The translations under genes were made by a program, and so were the position numbers. From Phylloscopus collybita (Eukaryota > Chordata > Aves > Passeriformes > Phylloscopidae): 64,000 bases of DNA. Positions 39,424-51,720 of the stretch are shown here, one piece after another. The notes below the pieces were generated by a model. It did not search any database. It was not told the DNA's origin and worked only from the letters and a program-made list of their open reading frames with translations. Numbering within the stretch: position 1 is the first letter of the stretch; each line of letters starts with the position of its first letter. The DNA lies in NCBI GenBank assembly GCA_027886175.1, contig JAJNNQ010000006.1, positions 60,734,001-60,798,000 on the forward strand, written 5' to 3'.

Positions 39424-39437
39424 GGCTAATAATTAAC
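39424..39437 (+). promoter_or_regulatory. HNF1-like binding site
   Basis: GGCTAATAATTAAC matches the palindromic HNF1 consensus GGTTAATNATTAAC at all specified positions except the third. It lies about 130 bases downstream of the TATA-like box and about 155 bases before the CLDN14 start codon. HNF1A and HNF1B act in liver and kidney, where claudin-14 is expressed. Binding is inferred. Confidence 0.4.
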
Positions 39438-39467
39438 TCCTTTTCCCCTCAATTACCCTTTATTAGG
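39437..39467 (+). other. CLDN14: Possible 3' splice acceptor of the CLDN14 coding exon
   Basis: A pyrimidine-rich run (about 39438-39460) is followed by TTATTAG, with the AG at 39465-39466. If used, the coding exon would begin at 39467, leaving 124 bases of leader before the ATG. This fits the usual claudin-14 structure of spliced non-coding exons joined to one coding exon. It competes with the TATA-driven unspliced model; RNA data are needed to choose. Confidence 0.35.
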
Positions 39468-39590
39468 GGAGCAGGAGGCGTCGGAGCGAAACAGCCGCCC
39501 ATCTTCCAAGAAAAGCCGGCGTTTTCCACGGGAACCCAAGCGGGGAGGCGCCCCGTCCAGAGAAGCAGGGGGGGCAGGCCGAACACCCCC

Positions 39591-40265
39591 ATGGCCAGCT
39601 GGGCCTTGGAGCTGCTGGGCTTCTCCCTCAGCCTGCTGGGCCTCATCGGGACGTTGATCGCCACCATCCTGCCTCACTGGTGGCGCTCGGCCCACGTGGG
39701 CGCCAACATCATCACCGCCGTGGCCTACGTCAAGGGGCTGTGGATGGAGTGCGTCTGGCACAGCACCGGCGTCTACCAGTGCCAGGTGCACCGCTCCCAG
39801 CTGGCTCTGCCCGCCGACCTGCGCGCCGCCCGGGCCCTGATGGTCATCTCCTGCCTGCTGGCCGCGCTGGCCACCGGCGCGGCCGTGGTGGGCATGAGGT
39901 GCACGCGCTGCGCCGAGGGCAGCCCGGCCAAGGCCTCCGCGGCCGGCTCCGGCGGGATCGGCTTCGTGGCGGCCGGGCTGCTCTGCCTGGTGCCGGTGTC
40001 GTGGAGCACCAGCGAGGTGGTGGCGGATTTCTACGACCCGACGCTTCCCGCCGGGATGAAGTACGAGATAGGGCAGGCTCTTTATCTGGGCTTCGTCTCC
40101 TCGGCCTTGACCATGCTGGGTGGGGCCCTGCTGTGCGCCTCGTGCCTGGGGAGCGGGAGCGGGGCCGGGGCGCTTCCCTCCTCCAGGCCACCCAGTGCCC
40201 CCAAGGGCAACCCCACTCCTTCCCTGACATCCCACAGCGGCTACAGGCTGAGTGACTACGTGTGA
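39591..40265 (+). CDS. CLDN14: Claudin-14, complete single-exon reading frame (224 residues)
   Basis: Four-pass tight-junction protein that sets paracellular ion permeability; in mammals it acts in kidney thick limb, inner ear and liver. The sequence shows a first membrane segment (about residues 8-28), then the claudin signature W30...G49-L50-W51 with the disulfide pair C54 and C64, and R81 at the start of the second membrane segment (82-102). A third segment (about 119-139) and a fourth (about 162-183) follow. CTRC (104-107) and CASC (182-185) are likely palmitoylation sites. The C-terminus ends in YV, a PDZ ligand for ZO proteins. Residues V85 and G101, both sites of human DFNB29 deafness mutations, are intact. 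The start is the ATG giving [11 protein letters not shown], which matches the family; the open frame upstream of it does not resemble claudin. Human CLDN14 has 239 residues, and the difference is in the cytoplasmic tail. The exon is far richer in GC and CpG than its surroundings. As in mammals the coding region is intronless; non-coding 5' exons were not identified. Confidence 0.96.
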   Translation: MASWALELLGFSLSLLGLIGTLIATILPHWWRSAHVGANIITAVAYVKGLWMECVWHSTGVYQCQVHRSQLALPADLRAARALMVISCLLAALATGAAVVGMRCTRCAEGSPAKASAAGSGGIGFVAAGLLCLVPVSWSTSEVVADFYDPTLPAGMKYEIGQALYLGFVSSALTMLGGALLCASCLGSGSGAGALPSSRPPSAPKGNPTPSLTSHSGYRLSDYV

Positions 40266-40393
40266 GCTCCCGCGGCCGCCTTGGGAATCCCGCGCGCAGA
40301 ACTCCCAATCCGTGTTGAGGTTTTGCCGTCGTGTGTTCCATCCCGGAGGAGGGGAGGATGTGGACGCAGAGCTGCTGCCTGCAAAAGCTGGGA

Positions 40394-40399
40394 AATAAA
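40394..40399 (+). terminator. CLDN14: CLDN14 poly(A) signal candidate
   Basis: AATAAA occurs 129 bases after the CLDN14 stop codon and would give a short 3' UTR of about 150 bases. Other AATAAA-like hexamers lie further on (near 40815 and 41768), so longer 3' UTRs are possible. Confidence 0.5.
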
Positions 40400-41879
40400 G
40401 GCAAAGGAGGATGAGGTATTCCCCAGGAAGTACCTCCCTGTCACGGCTTTGCAGGCGGGTAATTCAAGGGTTATTTTGTTAAAAATGCTGGTTTGGTTTG
40501 GAGTCGGTGCCCTCTGAAGCAGAGCTGGCCGCATCTCTTTGTTTCTTCCCAAAAAAGACAGAGTTTTCCCTAAACCCTGGGATTTCTTGGGGATGCACAG
40601 TGATTTCCAGCACTGATTGCCTGCTCGGTTCCTCATTTCCATAATTCATGAACGTTTCGTCATGACGAGGTATTAATTTTGCTTTGACTTCGCTTCTTGT
40701 TTGTTTTTTTTTACAGTCACTTGAAATACGAATTTCAGTGGCACTGTGACAGATGTCTCTGACAGCCTGTTACAGCCAATACTGGAAGTGAAATTACAAT
40801 GTTTTGACCTGATCAAAATAAAATTTCAGCGCATTTTTGAAATGCATCATGAGGGAAACAAACCCTCTCAGTGGCTCAGAATTGGTTTTTGGGGTTTTTT
40901 TTGTTTTTTTTTTGGTTTTTTTTCACAAATGTCAGGAATAGAATGGAACCGGACATTTGATATTAAATATACTTTAAAAATTAAAATTAAAAAGTCTCAG
41001 AATTTGTCACATTCAGCTTTTGAGCAGATTTAGCATTTTACACAATCCATGCATTAGAAGGGAGTGGAAAAACAGTTTCTAGAATCCTATGCCCAAATCC
41101 CATGTAATGAAATGTGCTCATTTCTTAGGATGAATGCTGGTATTTTGTGCCTGAAGGTGCATTAGAATTAGCAAAGATATTTTCATCCCCTCCAGCAATT
41201 TTGGGGGAATTTCCATTGAGGAACAAGGCATCCTCCATGCCAACACTCATGGACTGTGACCACTGCCTGTCAGGAGCACCAAATCCAGACATTTCCTTCT
41301 AAAATCCTCACAAAATTCCATCGTTCCACAGTGCATTCAAACAATCAAAAATCAAAATAATGAGCAAAGGAGCCCAGCCCTCTCCATTTCACATTACAGT
41401 GAAGTCCCAGGCACACGTATTATGATACAAAATTATGATAAAAAAAGAGAATCAATGGATTTCTCTTAAACCAGAAATTTATAGGCCTCCCACTTTGAAC
41501 AGATGAACCAACACGCTGAAAAAAATAATTCCAAGACCAATGAGGCAACAATTCCTCATTTGACAAAAAAAAAAAAAAAAAAATCTGTTTGCAATTATAT
41601 TGTCGTCTTTTATCACCTCCAGAGCTGGGAGATTTTCAGCATTTCCCCTGGTTCCACTCTGAACTTTCCTTTTTGTGGTTGATCACCCCTGCCTTTGGCT
41701 TCATGTTGATTTGAATTGGGACAGAGGGTTTTCAACATTGATTCATTTTAACATCATCGCTGTTTTTAAAAATAAATGGAATTTCTAAGCAATTTGTTGA
41801 GACCAACAATAATAAAAGTGATCTGAGACCTGACTTTGGTGATTTGTGGTGATAGGACAAGGAGAGTGGCTTTAAACAG
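40400..41879. other. CLDN14 downstream sequence
   Basis: AT-rich, with possible distal poly(A) hexamers and a 20-A run near 41566. No gene seen. Confidence 0.55.
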
Positions 41880-42136
41880 AAGGAGGGCAGGGCTGGCTGG
41901 GATCTTGGGAATCAGGAATTGTTCCCTGGCAGGGTGGGCAGGCCCTGGCACAGGGTGCCCAGAGCAGCTGTGGCTGCCCCTGGATCCCTGGCAGTGCCCA
42001 AGGCCAGGTTGGACACTGGGGCTGGGAGCAGCCTGGGACAGTGGGAGGTGTCCCTGCCATGGCAGGGGTGGCACTGGATGGGCTTTGAGGTTCCTTCCAA
42101 CCCAAATCATTCCAGGATTCTGTGATTCTATGAATA
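41880..42136 (+). mobile_element. CR1 3' end, left arm of an inverted pair
   Basis: Sense CR1 ending in cattccaggattctgtgatt and a terminal 8-base-type repeat. Its body is close to a perfect reverse complement of 42404-42597. Confidence 0.86.
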
Positions 42137-42330
42137 TGCAGACCAGGCTGCTCCCAGCCCCAATGTCCAAGCTGGCCTTGGGCACTTCCAGGGATCCAGG
42201 GGCAGCCACAGCTGCTCTGGGCACCCTGTGCCAGGGAAGAATTCCTTCCTAATACCAAGTCTAAACATTCCCTCTTTCAGTTTAAAGCCATTGTTCCTTC
42301 TCCTGTCACTGCATGCCCTTGTAAAATGTC
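42137..42330 (-). mobile_element. CR1 3' fragment
   Basis: Antisense copy with a ttcctaataccaagtctaaa stretch typical of an older CR1 subfamily. Confidence 0.75.
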
Positions 42331-42355
42331 TCTGATAGTGGGTGCTGAGAACGTG

Positions 42356-42825
42356 GAATCATGGAATCACAGAATGGGTTGGGAGGACTCTAAAGCCCAC
42401 CCAGTGCCACCCCTGCCATGGCAGGGACACCTCCCACTGTCCCAGGCTGCTCCCAGCCCCAGTGTCCAGCCTGGCCTTGGGCACTGCCAGGGATCCAGGG
42501 GCAGCCACAGCTGCTCTGGGCACCCTGTGCCAGGGCCTGCCCACCCTGCCAGGGAACAATTCCTGATTCCCAAGATCCCAGCCAGCCCTGCCCTCTGGCA
42601 CTGGGAAGCCATTCCCTGGGTGCTGTCCCTCCAGCCCTTGGCAATTGTCTCTCTCCAGCTTTCCTGGGGCTCCTGCAGGCCCTGCAAGGCCACCCTGAGC
42701 TCAGCCCAAAGCTTCTCCTCTCCAGGCTGAACAATCCCAGCTGTGCCAGCCTTTCCTCCCAGCAGAGCTGCTCCATCCCTCTGCTCATCCTGCTGCCTCC
42801 TCTGGGCTCTCTCCCTGGGCTGGGC
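42356..42825 (-). mobile_element. CR1 3' region, right arm of an inverted pair
   Basis: Begins catggaatcacagaatgggt and runs about 460 bases. It is nearly identical to 1028-1500. Confidence 0.88.
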
Positions 42826-42834
42826 CCCAGGGCT

Positions 42835-42920
42835 GGATACCACCAGTGGAAGGTGTCCCTGCCCATGGCAGGGGGTTTAATGGGATGATCTTTAAGATCC
42901 CCTCCAGCCCAAAGTCTGTG
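42835..42920 (+). mobile_element. CR1 3' end, short
   Basis: Contains gtgtccctgcccatggcagg and gatgatctttaagatcccct. Confidence 0.65.
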
Positions 42921-43399
42921 GCCACTGACCCTGCAAACATCTCAGTGACAGACCCTGAGGTGCAGGGAATGGACACAAAATGCACAACAGCTTCTTAGAG
43001 AAGATGGAGACAAACTGTTCATGGTGCATTATGGATTTCTGGGATGCCTTTTTCAGCCCAATGGAAGTGGTCAGTTCCTTGGGCTTTTCCTGTATTTCCC
43101 TTCTAACAGACCCTGCCAGGTGATTTGGTATCACCCTGAGGCAGGGCTTTGGACAGCCCTGAATGCTGGAGCACAGTTCCAAGGGAGGAAATGGGCTCTG
43201 GCTCATGAGGGGGGTGTTTGCCATATACTGATAAATTCATTCACTTGCCAGCTTTTGCTGTGGTGGGAATACTCCTGTGTGGGGCTGTTCCTACTGCAGC
43301 AAGCCCCAGCCAGGCAGAATATCTGACAGGAGTAGGAACAGTTTACAAAATCCTGGCAAAAATACTTGGAAGTGCTTGGATGTCAATAAAGAGGGAAAT

Positions 43400-43790
<391 letters not shown>

Positions 43791-44855
43791 TTGCATGCCT
43801 TGCTTTGCCATGCAACAGCAGAGAAGTGTTCTTTTTCACTAATTTTCTTAAAAATTATAAACACAGCTTAGTCCCCACATTCCTATTATCCACATTTCCT
43901 ATTCCTATCACTAAAGGGGCACCTGGAGATGTTGATTTTCAGCTTAATTCAGACCATCCTTTCCAGTTCTTCAGCCCATGGCATCAGAAGTCATGTTTAA
44001 ACCCTTCACTGAGAATCCTGACAGCTCTTCTTCAGAGATTTTCCCATAAACTCAAACATCTGAATGGCTTTAAAATGCTCTATGGACAAGAAAGGCAGGG
44101 CAGACCCAACCTCCCTCCTTTTTTTTTTTTTTTTTCCTGGGGGAAAAGGTGGTTAATTTTATTTTCTGCTTTAAGCAGGAGGAAAATACATTAATTTCAT
44201 TAGCTCACACTTCAAAGATGTTTGGTAAGCAAACTGTTGGAAAGTGGAGTGAATCAATGCAGAGATTTGACCTGTTGAGAGCACATGTACAGACTTCATA
44301 GAGATGTGTGGATATTTAAAATGCTGGAATTCCGGCTCCATTGACTTCCCTGAGGTCACAATTTCACCCATAAGCTCATTATTATTGTCAATACTCCCAA
44401 ATCTATTAGAGAGCTTTTAACTAAAAGGCCTCCAGAGCAAAGAGAATCAAAGTCAGGGGGATTTTGCCCCCTCAGAGGGATGGGATGGCAAGGAAAGGCT
44501 TTTGTTGGCCATTTCACAAAGTGTTTGGTATTGAGCAGAGCAGCTGCAACCCGTGGGATGTGTGAGGGAGTTCTCCCTTCCACTGGAGTCAAGGACAAGC
44601 AATTTTATTTTTAAAATGTCATAATCACTGGGTATTGATCACCAGGGGTGCTCTCAAATCCATCCAGGTTCAGGCTGTCAGCATTATTGCTATGCCTGGC
44701 AATTCCAGCCCAATTAGGCTGCTTTGCTAATGAACCTCAGCTGCTTTTCATGGCTCTCTGTGGGAGAAAAGGGCTCATTGACAGAGCAACCTCAGCCTTC
44801 CACCCTGCCCTGAGCTGCCTCTTTGTTTTATTTGGTCACATTTTATCATCCCATG

Positions 44856-45412
44856 TGATGCCTTGGGAAGGCTGACCTGGAACAGAGACTGGACAGAGCT
44901 GGAGAATAAAGCAGATATTTATTAAAAAGCCTTTCAGGACACACCTTGGGCAGCACAAGAGCCTGGCCAGGGCTACACCCAAGGTGGACCCAAAATGGTC
45001 ACAAAATGGACACAAAATGGTCACAAAATGGACACAAAATGGACACAAAATGGACACAAAATGGTCACAAAATGGACACAAAATGGTCACAAAATGGACA
45101 CAAAATGGACCCCTGGTCACCAGGTCTCACACTTTGATCAGTTCTGGTCCATTTGCACATTGGGGTTGAATTGTCCAGTTCCAGCTGCAGGTTCTGCAGT
45201 CCCACCCTTCTTGTTTTCTCTCTGCAGCCACCCTTGTTTGTGCTCTGGGGCCTGAACACTTGTCCCAGCTGTGCTTGGGGTGCAGCAGGAGCAGGATTTG
45301 TTTTGTGTCCCTGCTCTGTGCAGAGCTGAGTGACCCTGAATGTGAGGCTGAGAGCTGCAGCCCTGGGCAGCACAGAACCTGAAACACAGCAAAGATGAAA
45401 CTGAAGGTATCA
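44856..45412 (-). mobile_element. LTR copy 2 with internal 11-bp repeat array
   Basis: Near-identical to 21221-21756 in the same orientation, with AATAAATATC near its 3' end and about eleven 11-bp units at about 44990-45108. A possible imperfect 6-base flank duplication is cccatg (44850-44855) against cacatg (45411-45416). Confidence 0.65.
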
Positions 45413-45484
45413 CATGGAAAACACAGAAAGCAAAAGTTCAGAAGCATCAAGAAGCCTTGAAAATCAAGAGTTAGGACTTGGGAG

Positions 45485-45640
45485 AGGTTGTGGCTGCCCC
45501 TGGATCCCTGGCAGTGCCCAAGGCCAGGTTGGACACTGGGGCTTGGAGCAGCCTGGGACAGTGGGAGGTGTCCCTACCCATGGGATGGGGTAGATGACCT
45601 TGAAAGTCTTTTCAAACTGGGATGATTCTGTGAAATACAT
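45485..45640 (+). mobile_element. CR1 3' end
   Basis: From ttgtggctgcccctggatcc to a gggatgattctgtgaaat end. Confidence 0.78.
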
Positions 45641-46704
45641 GGTAAAGATCAGATCAAATAACACCAGATTTGGGTTACATCATCTTTGGAAGTTAGATAA
45701 TTTTAAGTTCACTCATTCTTGAAAGGAAGTTGAGGATGAAGAATCTGGAAATTCGGACAGTTCAGTAAAATATTTTCCTTTCACTGAACATTTTGAACTC
45801 AGGCAACCAGCTTTGCACCCCTTGATGTTTTCTAGAGTTTTGTGGAATTCCTCTGCAAGGGAAAACCATAGAGTAAGTTGCCAGCAGGAGAAAAGTGGGA
45901 GCAAAGAAAAGAAATTCCCATCCCCAGTAATATCCAAGTGCTCCTTCAGCGGCCTGAACATGTAACAAACAAGGCTGTGGTGGATCCAGATCCCCACACA
46001 GCTCCTGGCACCATGAGCTGGCAGGTGCCCCACCAGAAGTGCTACAGTTCCTCACCTCTGGGGTGAAGCTCTTTGGAGTTCTCATCCAGTCTTTGGGATC
46101 TGGATCCAGTCTTTGGGATCTGGATGCAGGCACACACCCTCGTTTGGGATCTCTGGTGCTGATCCCATGTCCAGCAGCATGTCCTGAGCACTGGAACATG
46201 CAGTGCAAGCAGCAGAACCCCAGGGGTGGCACCTCAGGGTCCTCCCACAGCCTCACCTCCTCCTCCTCTCCCGGAATCCCAAAGCAATCTGGGCTCCTCC
46301 AGCTGTGGTTTGGTACCTCCTGGCAGAACTTACATGGCAGACACGAGCAAACTGATCCATAAAACCAGAAATGGGCTGGGAACAGAACCTCTGGAATGTC
46401 TCGCTGCATCCAGGGCCCCAAGAGGAGAATATTGGTCTTCAGAGAAGCTCACACTCCATGGACACAACACTCTCCCTTCCCCTGGAGGTTTTGTGGTCTC
46501 TGGGCATCAGCTCCAGCTTTCCCTCAGTGTGACCAGACCTGCAGCAATTTCTACCAACCCAATCTGCTGCAAGATCTGCTTCTCTTCTCCCAGCCCCAGC
46601 CCAAGTTTCCTCTATTCCTCCTGCAATACATTTGGAAGACGTGTTTTGGCCAACTTTGTTGTATTCTTTGTTTTCTACTTAATGAGCTCCATCATTTCCT
46701 GAGA

Positions 46705-46780
46705 CCCCATGGCAGGGGGTTGGGATGAGATGACCTTAAGGTCCCTTCCAACCCAAATAATTTTGTGATTCCATGATTTA
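46705..46780 (+). mobile_element. CR1 3' end, short
   Basis: Contains aaggtcccttccaacccaaa and a gtgattccatgat end. Confidence 0.75.
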
Positions 46781-47149
46781 ACCTCAGAGCACGCTCAGGA
46801 GGGATGCAAGGATTGTTACCCCTCCTTTTTTATGTTGAGTACCAAGCAAAAATAAGAATTCGGGGAATGCTGCCAAGTTCACTAGAGGGCTTTTAAAATG
46901 TGGACACTGTTCAGCCCTAAACAATGACCCTGGTGGGTTGGGATGTGGCTGAACCCTCTCATCCCCCAAATCAGCCTGAGATGCCAGAACTGACTGGGAA
47001 CAGCCAAACACGGAGCCTCTGGAGCTGATCCCAAAGTTCTGCCTGGCATGGGACACTCAGGGACAATCACCCTCAAAGGTCACACCAAAGGCTCATGGGC
47101 AGCTCAGCTGGGGCACAGCAGCCTGAGCTCCTTCCTGAGTACAGGAGAT

Positions 47150-47565
47150 ACAGAATTGGGGAATCCCTGGGGATGGCAAAGCCCTCCCAGGCCAGGCAGT
47201 CCCAGCTGTGCCCACCTTGTCCCCAGCCCAGAGCACTGAGTGCCACCTCCAGGGGACACCTCCAGGGCTGGGCACTGCAAAGCTCCCTGGGCAGCCCCTG
47301 CCAAGGCCTGAGCACCCTTTCCATGGGGAAATTCCTGCTGCTGGCCCAGCTGAGCCTCCCCTGGCCCAGCCTGAGGCCGTTCCCTCTCCTCCTGTCCCTG
47401 TGCCCTGGGAGCAGAGCCCGACCCCCCCGGCTGTCCCCTCCTGGCAGGGAGTTGTGCAGAGCCACCAGGGCCCCCCTGAGCATCCTTTGCTCCAGGCTCA
47501 GCCCCTTCCCAGCTCCCTCAGCCCCTCCTGGGGCTCCAACCCCTTTCCCAGCTCCCTCAGATGCT
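47150..47565 (-). mobile_element. CR1 3' region
   Basis: Reverse of the long copy at 60755-61235, with the gcccagagcactgagtgcca and ccccctcctggcagg-type blocks. Confidence 0.82.
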
Positions 47566-48525
47566 CCTCACAGGATTGACTCTCCAGAACCTTCACCACC
47601 CTCACAAGGAAAGATCCATGTCTGGAACAGAGGCAGAGACTGAATCTCCATCCCAGCTCCAGGTTATCTCCATCTGTCCAAAGGAAAAGCTCGTTTCAGT
47701 AGAGAAATCATTTCAGGATGAGCTGAATTATCTGCTGTATCTGATTCCAACTTCACTCCAAAGGATCCAGCTCCCACTCCTGTTTCACCTGAAAGCCTCT
47801 GGAAAAAGCCACCTCCAGCTCCCTGTGGGTTAATCACAGAATCCCAAAGGATGCAGCCAATAGCTCCTTCCCTATTTAAACACAGCCTGAATTGGGTATT
47901 AACTACCTGCTGTGTTTGGCAGCTCTCTTATTCCTAAAATAAATAACTGTATGAAAAGTCATAAACTCTATATTGGACTTTTTCATTATAAAAAAAAAAA
48001 AAAAAACACCAACCCAGAAAAAAAAATCAAAGTACTGTCAGGATTTTAGCAGCCTCACTTCTTGCAGTAAATCTGCTTCCACAGCTGTTCCTGCTGTACT
48101 GTGTCCTTCAGCCAAGAGTAGCTGCAGTCCAACATTTCCTTCTTGAAGTTATTCCTTACCCAGAGCAAAGCCAAGGGAATTTTGGACAGGGCTCGCCTGC
48201 TCCAAATTATGAATGTGCTCTTATTAGAGCAGGTTGCATGTTTTATATTAAATATTCATTCAAATAACAATCCAGCAAATTGTTTGTCGGGATAAGAGTT
48301 ACTTTGGCTGGAAGGGCACATTTTTCTTCCAGTCTCCACCAAACCTCGCCCATATTTATCATGTCCTGGATCTAAGGGCATTAATGAAGATCTTGCTTGA
48401 ACTTGGTTGAGCTCCTTCAGCAGTGCCAGGTCCCTTTCTCTTGTTTCAGAGCTGCACCAGTTCAGGAATTGCTTGGTGGTCACTGGGGAGAAGCATTTTA
48501 CAGGTTCCACTGCAGCTCATAAAAG

Positions 48526-48622
48526 GGAAAAAAAGAAAAAAAAAAAAAAGAGAAAAACAAAAAGAAAAAAAAAAAAAAGAAAAAAAGAAAAAAAGAAAAA
48601 AAGAAAAAAAGGGGGGGGAAAG
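48526..48622. repeat. Purine-rich (GAAAAA)n tract ending in a G run
   Basis: About 95 bases of A and G with GAAAAA and AAAAAG units, closed by an eight-G run near 48611-48618. Confidence 0.9.
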
Positions 48623-48707
48623 AGGGAAGTGGCATTTTCTCCTCCTACCTCTTAAAAACCTGCCCGTGTTGAGCTGAGAGCCACGGAGTGTCTCATAAAG
48701 TAGTTTG

Positions 48708-49010
48708 ATTTCATGGAATCCTGGAATGGTTTGGCTTGGGAGGGACCTCAAAGCCCACCCAGTGCTACCCCTGCCATGGCAGGGACACCTCCCACTGTTC
48801 CAGGATGCTCCAAGCCCCAGTGTCCAACCTTGGGCACTGCCAGGGATGGGAAGTCCACAGCCTCCCTGGGCAGCCTGTGCTTCACCACCCTCATAATAAA
48901 GAATTTCCCCCCACCAAATCCCATCCATCCTCAGCCTAAGGCCATTCCCCCTTTTCCTGCCACTCCATCCCTTGTGGAATGTCCCTCCCCAAGTCAAACC
49001 ATGGAAGAAA
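48708..49010 (-). mobile_element. CR1 3' fragment
   Basis: Begins tcatggaatcctggaatggt and continues to the cactccatcccttgtggaat block. Confidence 0.82.
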
Positions 49011-49607
49011 GGTTTCCTCCAACCCCCAGAGAACTTCCACACTTTGTTCTGAGCCAAAGCCCAGCTCCAGGAGCTGCTTCAATGACCCAAGTTAAAGATC
49101 AGCAATGTTGCCATCATGTGGCTGCTCCCAGCCAAGGCTCAGGCATGAGCCTGAATTTATTCATCAGAAAGCAGATTCCACCTGGATCGTGCTGTGAAAG
49201 CTCAGAGACAATGTTAGAAGTTGTTACTATCACAGGATTCGAGTAATGATTTTTATAGCAGGAATGTGTGTGCAATGGATAAGGTGATACCACACCTCTG
49301 TGTTCCTTTTCCTCAGGGATTTCTAGATCTTATTGAAAACCTCACTCCAAAATTCATCTGGTGTTGGCCAAGCAGGAATTCTAGAAGTGCAAATCCCCTC
49401 TTCCTGCAGAAACGAGAAGGAAGAAAAAAGGGCAAGGAATCAGTTTCAATGCCCTTCATATTTAACATGGCTTGAAAGTGAAATTTTAATGTTCCAAGCC
49501 CTTGAATTACTTTATCCTGACTGTTGTAATAATAAGTGATTTCCAGGGGTTTTATCATATTTTTGTTGTATTTTATTATACTTTTCTTCAGCAGAGAGAA
49601 GTGAGAA

Positions 49608-49775
49608 GGGGCTGTGGCTGCCCCTGGATCCCTGGCAGTGCCCAAGGCCAGGTTGGACACTGGGGCTGGGAGCAGCCTGGGACAGTGGGAGGTGTCCCTG
49701 CCATGGCAGGGGTGGTACTGGATGAGCTTTAAGGTCCTTCCAACCCAAACCATTCCATGATTCTGTGATTTCTTT
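49608..49775 (+). mobile_element. CR1 3' end
   Basis: Ends cttccaacccaaaccattcc then atgattctgtgatt. Confidence 0.82.
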
Positions 49776-51404
49776 GGGAAATTTCTTCCTTTCTTCTGGG
49801 AAGCTGAGAGTGAACAGAAATAATAGTGAATTTCCCTCCCCACCTGCTCCAGGAACCAGCACATCCCAGGTCTTGGCAAAGTTCTCCAATTTTTTTTGAT
49901 GGAAAACCCTGCCTGGGCATAAAGTGCAGTTGTTTTATGCTCATCCTTTCCCACTACACAGGATTTCCCATTCCAAGGAATAATTGCCATGGACAATAAC
50001 CCATCTTTTTTCCTGCACTGTCTGCTCAGAATTACATATTTTATCCAGTAAAATATTGCAGCAGGAAAAATGTTTTGTGCTACTCCTGCTGATCCAAGCA
50101 AGGAACTACGATTTGGCAGTTCCTGGCTGTCAATTTTCCCTTCTTGTAATGATCCACCCCACAGCAGAAAAGCAGATTTTTTTAAGGATTTCAAATTTCA
50201 AATATTGGAGCACACGGCCAACACCTCCTCTCCCCTCTCCTTGCAGAGTAAACCCACACCTTCTCCCCTGCCCTGCTATTTATTAGCTGGTCCAACCCCA
50301 CTGGAAAAGGGAAAATAAAAATATCCAGAGGCTCCTGCAGCTCCTGGCTTGCAGGAGGAGCACTCAGTGAGCTCCATTTTGAAGGAGATCAGTGGAACAG
50401 GCTGAGATCCCACAGCCATTCCCATTCCAAGCTGGCCCGTTTCCATTTCCCCCAGCAAACAACACTTCCAAATTCCTTATTTCAGCTTGGCAGAAAGCAA
50501 AACAAAAACTCCTGCCCAGCTTGTTTGTTTACTTTTGGTGGCTGAGGGGGAGAAGTTTATGGTGAGACAAAACCTGGCGTTATTTAGCATCGAAATTCAG
50601 CATTATTGCACTTAAATCTTGAGGAGGAAAAACGCACAGAGAAACAACTCCCTTCAAAATGAAGCCTTCCTGGTTAAACCCTCAGCAAGGAAAACATTTT
50701 AAGTGGGAAACAGAAATAATTGGAGCACAAACAGGAAGATTTGGGGAGTTCAGCCCTCACAGCAAAGATGGCAACGACTTAAAAGACACAAACGGGTTCC
50801 TGTCCTCTCAGGAGCCCCAGGATCAGGTTTTCCCAGGCATTTGGAAAAGCCCCAATTTATGCCCAGTTTCCAGACTGAAAGAAATCTGTGAAGCTTTTTA
50901 ATTATTCATGCTCTGAGGGGCAAATCCTCTGGGGTTGCAGGCCTGGAGGCCTCGGGGCCATGGATTTTCCTGGGATTTCTCAGCTGAGGGAATAAGCAGC
51001 AGGATCCTCAGCAATATCAACGTCCCTGGGCTGGAAGTTTGGCAGCCACAGGAGGGAAAACTGCTCCCAGTTTGCCCATTTCAACTTTTCTGCTGGTGTT
51101 GGAGCACCTGCAGGGAGACTCCAAGGTGATGAGCATGGAAAAGTTTCTCCCACAGGGATTGGGAAGGAGGAGCAGCCTCAGCACCCCCAGTCCCGGCTCT
51201 CTGGGATCCCCTTGGACAGGGAATGGCAGCATCCCAAAATCCCACACCTGAGGTAGAACAGAGCTGCTGTGTGGGGCTGGGGCTGCTCAGGGAGAGGGAT
51301 AATTGGGACCAAATGTTGGGATTTGACTTTGGAGATGATTGGCAAAAGCGTTGCTGAGTGAGGGCTGAACAGGAATGAGCAGGGAAAAAAACACCTGGGA
51401 AGGA

Positions 51405-51720
51405 CAGAGGGGTTTGGGATGGGAGGGACATTAACAATCATCCAACTCCAACCTCCTGCCATGGCAGGGACACCTCCCACTGTCCCAGGCTGCTCCCAGC
51501 CCCAGTGTCCAGCCTGGCCTTGGGCACTGCCAGGGATCCAGGGGCAGCCACAGCTGCTCTGGGTACCCTGTGCCAGGGCCTGCCCACCCTCCCAGGGAGG
51601 AATTTCTTCCCTTTATCCAACCTGACCCCATTCTCTGTCATTTCAAATCCATTCCCTGTTTTCCTGTCACTCTTCCTCTCCTGTCACCTCCTCCAGGCAC
51701 TGAACGCTCTTCCCTTGGTG
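51405..51720 (-). mobile_element. CR1 3' fragment
   Basis: Conserved CR1 body after a ggggtttgggatgggaggga start shared with 710-730. Confidence 0.78.

Noticed and set aside
39315..39590. In-frame upstream extension giving a 316-residue claudin
   Set aside because: The added 92 residues do not resemble any claudin, while [11 protein letters not shown] matches the family start; the open frame is by chance in a GC-richer leader.
39453..40235. Long antisense frame (260 residues) across CLDN14
   Set aside because: It is a mirror of the GC-rich claudin exon, with no recognisable domain.
49313..50194. 293-residue - strand frame
   Set aside because: Crosses a CR1 copy, has no homology I recognise and no splice or promoter support.
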